NCBI GenBank assembly: GCA_900557355.1
Contig: USSR01000023.1
Coordinates: forward strand, 1 to 22,329
From: an uncultured Bacteroides sp.
Lineage (GTDB): Bacteria; Bacteroidota; Bacteroidia; Bacteroidales; Bacteroidaceae
Direction: 5' to 3'
DNA: 22,329 bases
Part shown: positions 17,165 through 22,329 of the stretch, piece by piece
How the letters are laid out: each line of letters opens with the position of its first letter
How positions within the stretch are numbered: the stretch's first letter is position 1
The notes under the pieces: model-generated
What the model was told of the DNA's origin: nothing
Database searches by the model: none
Seen by the model: only the letters and a program-made list of their open reading frames with translations
Translations under genes and position numbers: made by a program

Positions 17165-19069
17165 TTACTTTAGACATGATTTTATCATTTTATAAAGTGT
17201 TTTTATCTTGCTTACAACAGCTCTCATCCTGTATAAGGCGGTAAAAGCATATGGGCCAAAAGAATAAGCCACACTACCTTCATCCCATAATGTTATTCTT
17301 TTTTGGGAAAGAAATCGAAAGATATCTCGTTTGTGAAGCCTCTTAATAAGGTAATCTTCACTTTTAAACTCGTTGTCTTTCAGATTCTCGAAAACTGAAA
17401 AACAGACATTTGTATGAAAGGTTATCAGATTATTAGTAAAGGATGTATCCCATTTCTCTAAATCCTTTTCGTAAGCCTCTAATTTATTTAGAAATAGACG
17501 AGTCCATTTAGAAATTAGGAGGCACACTTTTAAGTTGTTCACTAAAACATCATTATCAAAAATTGTATTGCATTTATCAAAAGATGGGATGCTTTTCCCG
17601 CTTTTTGATAAACAATAACCCAAAGTACTTTTATAGGGAGAAAGAGTATAATACTTTTCAAGAAGGAGTGACAGTTTTGCTTTTCTTTGATCTGATGTGT
17701 ACGAATCGTAGTCACCATATACTTTAGAAATGGCAGTTTTAAATGCCAGCCAATAAAATGTATAGATTTGCTTATGATTGTGTCTATTTCTTATTCTATT
17801 CAATAAAAGACGGGTCGTTCCATTCCAGCCCAAATCGACAATTGCCGCTTTCTTGCATGAAAAGAAGTTCTCTTGTTCCAAATATTTTTCCAACAACATC
17901 CTCTCTTTATCTGCTTCTTCCTTCAAATGCATATTCTTGCCAGAAAGATAATTCCAAAAACGTTGTTCTTCCTCCGATGTTCTTATCGTACCTGAATAAT
18001 GAGAACCTGTCTCTTGAATATATTTCTCCAAAGGGATTTTCAATATGTTCAAAAAATGTCCAATGTCGCCTTTTTTGACAAGTGATTGGCATCCAAAATT
18101 CTCGCGCAATTCATCAAGTGTAAAATCATATAAACAGGGGAGCGTCAACGACTTTCTTGAAACAAACAAATATTTAAATTGGATTTCACTTTCTTTGGGA
18201 TACAAACATTGAGCTATCTTATAAAACAAATAAGAATCCCGAGATAAGAAATAGAGCGTTTCTATTCCTTTCTTTCTGCTTTCTGCTACAACATGTACGA
18301 CATAAGATAAAAAAGTAGGTGCAATATAATCTGCTGCGAATGTTGCTTTGTCGTTATTCAAAACAAGTCTGGCAGCCCTTTGAAAACCGACCAATGTGGA
18401 TAAGAGGAATTTGTCGGGTGAAGTCGAAATCTTTTTCAAAAACCTCTTCTCTATTTTTGTGTACGAAGTATTAACTAGGCAAGAGTTTATCCCATATTTT
18501 CTCGGCATAATATAATCACTTTCATGATTGTCACCGTAATGCACCCATTCATCTATATCATAGTTCCTTTTTATCTTTTCAAATAGTAATCCATTAGACT
18601 TTTGGACCGATTCCTCACAAGATACAAACACTTTCTCTCCTTCTTCAATGCATCCATTTTTCTTCAATGCCTTCCACAAAAAAGAAGATGGCAAATACAT
18701 ATCTGAAATAAATATAATACGATAACCGCTTTGTCTATACTTTTCTATTTGTGCTTTCATTTGAGGATTGGCAATCAAATTGAGATATTCACAATCCTGC
18801 TCTTCCTGTCTTGCCTTATCCTTGGAACAATTGCTAAACTCCGTTGCTGGGAAGTAATTGTATATCTCATCAATTGTCACGCCACTCCCCTTTTGCATAA
18901 CAGCAAAGTACTCGGCTTTCAAACGCCAATTAAAGAAATCACGCTGAAGTTTTAAATCATCCGGGAACAATTTTCTTGAAACCAGAAAAAATATATTCTG
19001 TGGTTTACCGCATATTCGGAGCAGAGTTGTATCAAAAATATCAAAAGATGCTAATTTCATTTTTTTCAT
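17165..19069 (-). CDS. HAD-superfamily hydrolase of the COG5610 type, first gene of the polysaccharide operon
   Basis: A 634-residue protein. The N-terminal 210 residues form a HAD phosphatase domain: motif I SFDIFDTTLL with the nucleophile D10, motif II FISDMYLP (S122), a likely motif III lysine at 157 (VQKSNGLLF), and motif IV GDNHESD (179-185). The second half contains ETLYFLSRDSYLFYKIA, a conserved landmark of the large COG5610 proteins found in glycan loci, then an uncharacterised region rich in helices. The N-terminus suggests phosphate-ester hydrolysis, but the substrate is unknown. The ATG at 19069 is preceded by AGGAAATT, a fair ribosome site; the ATG three codons later is an alternative. 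No consensus promoter facing this gene was found upstream in the present orientation. Confidence 0.82.
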   Translation of the reverse strand: MKKMKLASFDIFDTTLLRICGKPQNIFFLVSRKLFPDDLKLQRDFFNWRLKAEYFAVMQKGSGVTIDEIYNYFPATEFSNCSKDKARQEEQDCEYLNLIANPQMKAQIEKYRQSGYRIIFISDMYLPSSFLWKALKKNGCIEEGEKVFVSCEESVQKSNGLLFEKIKRNYDIDEWVHYGDNHESDYIMPRKYGINSCLVNTSYTKIEKRFLKKISTSPDKFLLSTLVGFQRAARLVLNNDKATFAADYIAPTFLSYVVHVVAESRKKGIETLYFLSRDSYLFYKIAQCLYPKESEIQFKYLFVSRKSLTLPCLYDFTLDELRENFGCQSLVKKGDIGHFLNILKIPLEKYIQETGSHYSGTIRTSEEEQRFWNYLSGKNMHLKEEADKERMLLEKYLEQENFFSCKKAAIVDLGWNGTTRLLLNRIRNRHNHKQIYTFYWLAFKTAISKVYGDYDSYTSDQRKAKLSLLLEKYYTLSPYKSTLGYCLSKSGKSIPSFDKCNTIFDNDVLVNNLKVCLLISKWTRLFLNKLEAYEKDLEKWDTSFTNNLITFHTNVCFSVFENLKDNEFKSEDYLIKRLHKRDIFRFLSQKRITLWDEGSVAYSFGPYAFTALYRMRAVVSKIKTLYKMIKSCLK

Positions 19070-19120
19070 AATTTCCTAATGTATATGTTATATTCTTGTA
19101 AACGATTTGCTTTTCCATGA

Positions 19121-19130
19121 CGTACCAATC
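19121..19130 (+). repeat. Left arm of a 10-base inverted repeat flanking a promoter
   Basis: CGTACCAATC here is the exact reverse complement of 19317-19326; extending outward gives 11 of 12 matches. The two arms enclose about 186 bases that hold a plus-facing promoter. It begins 52 bases upstream of the start of the HAD gene. Confidence 0.5.
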
Positions 19131-19242
19131 GTTCTCACGGGAGTATGTGTCAAAAAAAACTCTTTGAAAAAGAACCATGGCATGAAGAAGAAAAGCCGGA
19201 ATTCTTCGATACGATAAAAGAAGTCATGGGAGATTATTTTAA

Positions 19243-19276
19243 TTTGCTTTCTTTTCTAAACAAATCCGTATATTTG
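19243..19276 (+). promoter_or_regulatory. Bacteroidetes-type promoter facing away from the polysaccharide operon
   Basis: A TTTG at 19243-19246 is followed after 22 bases by TATATTTG (19269-19276), which matches the Bacteroides -7 consensus TAnnTTTG with a -33 TTTG at slightly long spacing. It points rightward, toward the ATPase remnant and away from the operon. It lies between the inverted repeats, so inversion would place it at about 19171-19204 reading toward the HAD gene, with a leader of roughly 95 bases. Confidence 0.45.
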
Positions 19277-19316
19277 TCCTATAATCAATTTCACTTATCG
19301 CTTCCACGTCCGTACA

Positions 19317-19326
19317 GATTGGTACG
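19317..19326 (-). repeat. Right arm of the 10-base inverted repeat
   Basis: GATTGGTACG, the reverse complement of 19121-19130. It overlaps the codons for Ile-Gly-Thr at the point where the recognisable ATPase remnant begins. The arm is also part of a local palindrome (CCGTAC at 19310-19315 with GTACGG at 19322-19327). Confidence 0.5.
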
Positions 19327-19554
19327 GCGAGGGAAACTTTTGTGTTGAGCCAGCTTTCCGTGAACCATGAGGTGGAGTACGGAAAGACGCAGGGTGACTT
19401 TGTCATTGACTATAAATATATTTTCGAAGTGGGAGGGGCGGATAAAACCTTCAAACAAATTGCGGATTTGCCAAATTCCTTTGTCCTTGCCGATAACATT
19501 GAATATGCTACAGGAAAGAAGTTGCCTTTGTGGATTGTGGGGCTGACGTATTGA
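19318..19554 (+). pseudogene. C-terminal remnant of a DUF4143-type AAA ATPase
   Basis: This is the only plus-strand coding relic in the window. The frame reads IGTARETFVLSQLSV, then GDFVIDYKYIFEVGGADKTF, and ends KLPLWIVGLTY-stop. That is the conserved tail of the large family of bacterial AAA ATPases with a C-terminal DUF4143/restriction-like domain (IGT-RETF, FEVGGK-like and IPLW-G--Y landmarks). The P-loop half is absent: the frame is closed by a TAA at 19282-19284, and no upstream block with Walker motifs was seen. About 79 residues of a protein normally near 400 remain, so it is a fragment. A GTG at 19342 could start a 70-residue peptide, but function is unlikely. The break coincides with the right inverted-repeat arm. 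Confidence 0.72.
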
Positions 19555-19563
19555 TGTCAGCCT
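19539..19563 (+). terminator. Terminator-like hairpin at the end of the ATPase remnant
   Basis: GGGGCTGAC (about 19539-19546) pairs with GTCAGCCTC (19556-19564) around an 8-base loop that contains the TGA stop of the remnant; a T-rich stretch (TTGTCTCCTT) follows on the plus strand. It could end rightward transcription from the promoter at 19243-19276. On the minus strand no T-run follows, so termination of the DUF4435 operon here is less likely. Confidence 0.42.
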
Positions 19564-19588
19564 CTTGTCTCCTTACAAGTTTTATGTA

Positions 19589-20455
19589 TTAAAAGCTTCG
19601 GATATCCTCTCCAGTCTTTTCGACCTCCCAATATCCTTGCATCTGTATATCATCTAACAGAATTTCATCTGTGAAATTGATGCCTTTTGGGTGACATAAA
19701 TGTTTTCCGATATATTCTACGAGATTATACAATTGATGTCCTCTGATGTGAAGATAGGCATTGCTTTCTGTAAGTCCTAATTGTTGATAGTATCTTTTTT
19801 CAACCTCCAAATCCACGTGATGACTTCTAATGAGAGGAGATATGAATGCTGTAACTTTTTTCTCCATCTCATGGTTGAAAGTTTCTCCATTGTTTGCCAT
19901 GTATTTATGGCTGCACTGTTGTGGAAGTAACTCTCTGAAATCTTTCAGACTGAATCCCCTGATTCCTTTCCTGTCCATTGCCAGAAACAAGAGGAAAGCT
20001 TTATATATTGCGGTAGAATATGCAGTCAGAAATATTCTGAAGTCAAATAATTCAGCAACCTCCGGACATTTGTTTGCCAATGTTTTTTGTAATCTTTCTG
20101 CAAAGCAATAATGGTTTTCCCATGAATAGCAATAGGTTTGATGAATGAAATTGTTGGCATCTACTCCTTGCTCTTTGCGCAAATGACGTAAATCGCTATC
20201 TATGCAGATGAAGAAATTATTTGATAGAAATTGTTTGTACTTTAAGCATTGTGTACAACCGTGCGTTTCATTGCCATTATCATTTTTGCTATAATAAATG
20301 TAGAAGTAATGTCCGGGGCGGTGTGCTTGTAACATTGTGTCCCAAAATAATTCATCCTCTTCATCTTCCAGATGGACGCTTGCTTTGAATTTTCTGTCAA
20401 GTATGGGTATATTTCTGTAATACTCGGCTTGTATTTCAATATTTGATTCTGACAT
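19589..20455 (-). CDS. DUF4435 protein with TOPRIM-like acidic residues (AriB-like)
   Basis: A 288-residue protein. Near the N-terminus SVHLEDEEDELFW (E30, D34) fits the TOPRIM acidic motif, and FFICIDSDLRHL supplies the D-x-D pair (D86, D88). Together these are the metal-binding residues of OLD/TOPRIM nucleases, and the layout matches DUF4435. In PARIS systems the DUF4435 partner AriB is a TOPRIM nuclease held by the ATPase AriA and released when a phage anti-restriction protein is sensed. The remainder is helical with a Cys pair (CTQC, 67-70). The ATG at 20455 follows the ATPase stop by 4 bases, so the two are translated together. The PARIS identification is an inference from the pairing; other ATPase/TOPRIM two-gene systems are possible. 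Confidence 0.72.
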   Translation of the reverse strand: MSESNIEIQAEYYRNIPILDRKFKASVHLEDEEDELFWDTMLQAHRPGHYFYIYYSKNDNGNETHGCTQCLKYKQFLSNNFFICIDSDLRHLRKEQGVDANNFIHQTYCYSWENHYCFAERLQKTLANKCPEVAELFDFRIFLTAYSTAIYKAFLLFLAMDRKGIRGFSLKDFRELLPQQCSHKYMANNGETFNHEMEKKVTAFISPLIRSHHVDLEVEKRYYQQLGLTESNAYLHIRGHQLYNLVEYIGKHLCHPKGINFTDEILLDDIQMQGYWEVEKTGEDIRSF

Positions 20456-20459
20456 ATAA

Positions 20460-21245
20460 CTACCGCATTAGGTCTTCCATATAGATAACCTTATCGCCCC
20501 ATCCGGCTCCGAATATACTGGGAGAGTGGGTGGAGATAATAAGTTGGCACAAAGGGTTCAGTTGGCGTAGTTTGTTGATGATTTCTCGCTGCCATCTGAT
20601 GTGCAATGATATTTCTGGTTCATCCATGAAGAACACTGCAGGTTGCTTTTCTAACAGAAACATTTTGAGAAGAATCAAAAGTAACTGCTTCTCTCCGGCA
20701 GACAATTGTTCCAAGTGGATAATTTGGCTACCTTGGTGGAAGATCAATGTACTGTTGTTGCCCTTTGATGTGTCGATTCTTTTTTGAGTGTCCGAAAATA
20801 ATTCGTTTACAATGGCAAACAGTTCATCTATATTCTGTTGTATCTCTTCTGCTTTCTCCGGATAGTCCAGCTTTTTCATTCGATAGTTGAAAAAAGAGAG
20901 CCCTTCTTGGTTTTGAATGACTACTTTGTTCAGTTCTTGCATGAGCGGACTTTGGGATTTTCGTTTGTCTATGACGGGGACTGTATCGAATGAACGTAAG
21001 TAAGTTGTCGGGTAAACGCAATTGGAAACCGGATTGCCCAAAAGCTCACCTGTCTGTTTTTTAAGTTCCTTGTTATCTTGGCTATAATAGGCATTCATGG
21101 CGTTTAGCAGGGTTGTTTTCCCGCTGCCGTTAATGCCTACCAACACGTTTACATCAGGGTTAATGTGCTTCCATATAATGTCTTTTTCTCCCCATAAACC
21201 TTTGATTGAGAATGATTCTATATATGTCTTATGAGATAGATCCAT
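20460..21245 (-). CDS. OLD-like AAA ATPase (AriA-like), partner of the DUF4435 protein
   Basis: A 261-residue ABC-type ATPase. Visible motifs: Walker A GINGSGKTT (37-45), the ABC signature LSAGEK (181-186), Walker B FFMDEPE (205-211) with catalytic Glu, and the H-loop STHSP (238-242). The middle (about 95-165) is a short helical insertion in place of a long coiled coil. AriA proteins of characterised PARIS systems are larger, so this is a compact relative or a different ATPase/TOPRIM pair. The motifs are complete, so the gene appears intact. It begins at ATG 21245, a few bases downstream of a promoter, and is immediately followed by the DUF4435 gene. The unit is independent of the polysaccharide operon. 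Confidence 0.78.
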   Translation of the reverse strand: MDLSHKTYIESFSIKGLWGEKDIIWKHINPDVNVLVGINGSGKTTLLNAMNAYYSQDNKELKKQTGELLGNPVSNCVYPTTYLRSFDTVPVIDKRKSQSPLMQELNKVVIQNQEGLSFFNYRMKKLDYPEKAEEIQQNIDELFAIVNELFSDTQKRIDTSKGNNSTLIFHQGSQIIHLEQLSAGEKQLLLILLKMFLLEKQPAVFFMDEPEISLHIRWQREIINKLRQLNPLCQLIISTHSPSIFGAGWGDKVIYMEDLMR

Positions 21246-21268
21246 AAATAACAGATTTTTTATTATAG

Positions 21269-21299
21269 CAAATGTACGGAATTAAAATGAATACCGAAA
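21269..21299 (-). promoter_or_regulatory. Promoter of the ATPase/DUF4435 unit
   Basis: On the minus strand TACATTTG (21276-21269) matches the Bacteroides -7 consensus TAnnTTTG. TTTC, one mismatch from the -33 TTTG, lies 19 bases upstream at 21296-21299. Transcription would begin near 21262, leaving a short leader of about 17 bases before the ATG at 21245. Confidence 0.5.
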
Positions 21300-21353
21300 A
21301 AAGTTTCAGAGAATATTTCCTGTTCGTTCAGTTTCATAACGGCATTATTTTTT

Positions 21354-22329
21354 CTATTCTTCCTCTATTTTCCACTCCCCCAGCGTCCTCCGTTCACTGT
21401 CGAAGTTGATTCCCACTTTCACCACCGGCAGTCCGCACAAGGCGAAGCGTTCGGGATAATTTTTCAGGTCAATCTGCTGCATGGCGGCATCGGCGGTTTT
21501 ATCCAGTTTCAGTTCTATGACGTAGAGGGTGCTATGGGTGCGCAACACCACATCCACACGTCCGCGGGGAGTGCGTACTTCCACGTCCACGTAGAAGCCG
21601 AGAAGGCTGAAGATGACATAGAGCAAGGATTGATAATGCCCCTCATAGTCCGTGTTGTCGCATTGCGGGATGGTAGAGAGGAAGGTCTGGAGCAGTTGCA
21701 AGGCCTCGTCCATATTGCCACGGTCAATGGAATCGAACAGATAGGCTGTCAGCGTTGCGGCACGCTCGGTCTCGGTGGGCGGCCCAGCCCCAGACGCACC
21801 TCTTTGTTGGGGATGTTGAGCGTGTACAGGCCCAAACGGGCGTCATAGTCCTTGATGGTGATGTATCCACTCTGGTAGAGTAGGGGAGTAATGTTTGTCA
21901 TCTGTTCCGTAGGGGCGTCGAAAGCTGTGGCAAATACTTTCTGTCCTCCTATCTGTTGGGGAGCAACGCCATACTTGTTCAGCATTTCTATCAGATAGGT
22001 AGGCGTGCCGCTGCCGAACCAATAAGAGTTCATCTTGCCATCGGCAAGGTAGGCTGAACGGATTGTATAGATCGGGCGACGGCCAAGTGAAATGATAGCC
22101 GTCATAGTTCTCTTTCAACTTACCGATGATTTCGTCGCGGGTAACCTTCAGCTTGTCAGCCAAAAGATCAAGATCATCGGACATCTGGGTCTGCATCTCC
22201 TCTTCACTGATACCGCAGAGGGCAGCGTATGGCTCGTCCATGCTGATATTCTTAATGTTGTTCAGTTCGCTGAAAATACTCAGCTGAGAGAACTTCGTGA
22301 TGCCTGTCAGGAACACGAAACGCAAATTG
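21354..22329 (-). pseudogene. AAA-ATPase-like / PD-(D/E)XK nuclease family gene, two frameshifts, 5' end off the window
   Basis: Three minus-strand frames together spell the C-terminal two-thirds of a PF09820 + PF08011 protein, a family present in many copies in Bacteroidales. First frame, from the edge: FVFLTGITKFSQLSIFSELNNI to YHFTWPSPDLYNPFSL. At about 22050-22056 the frame changes and continues YLADGKMNSYWFGSGTPTYLIEML to IPNKEVRLGL. At about 21780-21790 it changes again to TETERAATLTAYLFDSIDRG, then MDEALQLLQTFLS and RGRVDVVLRTHSTLYVIELK, with the Asp and Glu-x-Lys of the nuclease core still present. The missing stretches are small, so recent short deletions fit (the first agrees with about 11 bases lost between GCCT repeats). 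The gene no longer makes a complete protein. It continues past the right edge. Confidence 0.8.

Noticed and set aside
19145..19348. A 67-codon plus-strand frame starting ATGTGTCAA, lying inside the inverted-repeat interval.
   Set aside because: It matches no family I recognise, has no clear ribosome site, runs across the right repeat arm and overlaps the ATPase remnant in another frame.
1..22329. tRNA, rRNA, CRISPR arrays and insertion sequences.
   Set aside because: No regularly spaced repeats, transposase motifs or tRNA-like cloverleaf were seen by eye; a covariance-model scan was not possible.

Overview
The window looks like a chromosomal segment of a gut Bacteroidales (Bacteroides, Phocaeicola or Parabacteroides type). 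The reasons are the Bacteroidetes-type promoter motifs (TAnnTTTG), the moderate and uneven G+C, the gene content of a capsular or exopolysaccharide locus, and ATPase families common in that group. No database search was possible, so the organism and all family names come from reading motifs.

From about 19069 down to the left edge, a compact minus-strand polysaccharide operon runs in this order: HAD-type hydrolase, Wzx-like flippase, hexapeptide-repeat acetyltransferase, Wzy-like polymerase, three glycosyltransferases, a nucleotidyltransferase-like/P-loop kinase fusion, an acyltransferase-3 protein, a GT4 glycosyltransferase, a phosphotransferase, a GT8 glycosyltransferase, a second acyltransferase-3 protein, another GT4, a MntA/HepT toxin-antitoxin pair, a DUF1972-type glycosyltransferase, and an outer-membrane YjbH-like protein cut by the window edge. 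Many genes overlap by 1-17 bases, so they are probably cotranscribed. The set fits Wzx/Wzy-dependent synthesis: glycosyltransferases build a repeat unit, acyltransferases decorate it, Wzx flips it and Wzy polymerises it. The initiating sugar-phosphate transferase and the Wza/Wzc export proteins are not in the window.

The most striking feature is that both acyltransferase-3 genes are interrupted at an eight-G homopolymer with the same layout: A, then G8, then TAA, giving Arg-Gly-Gly-stop. Adding one G (or removing two) restores a normal-length protein of 335 or 341 residues in each case. This looks like two independent slipped-strand phase switches, both captured OFF, controlling decoration of the surface glycan. 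Upstream of the operon, a consensus promoter pointing away from it lies between 10-base inverted repeats (19121-19130 and 19317-19326). Inversion would turn it toward the operon, so a second, DNA-inversion switch is possible but less certain.

Other damage or mosaicism: the phosphotransferase gene has an in-frame TGA close to a change in base composition. A plus-strand fragment of a DUF4143-type ATPase lies at 19318-19554. At the right edge, an AAA-ATPase/PD-(D/E)XK gene is broken by two frameshifts. Between these two remnants is a two-gene minus-strand unit, an OLD-like ATPase plus a DUF4435/TOPRIM protein with its own promoter. It resembles the AriA/AriB pair of PARIS anti-phage systems.
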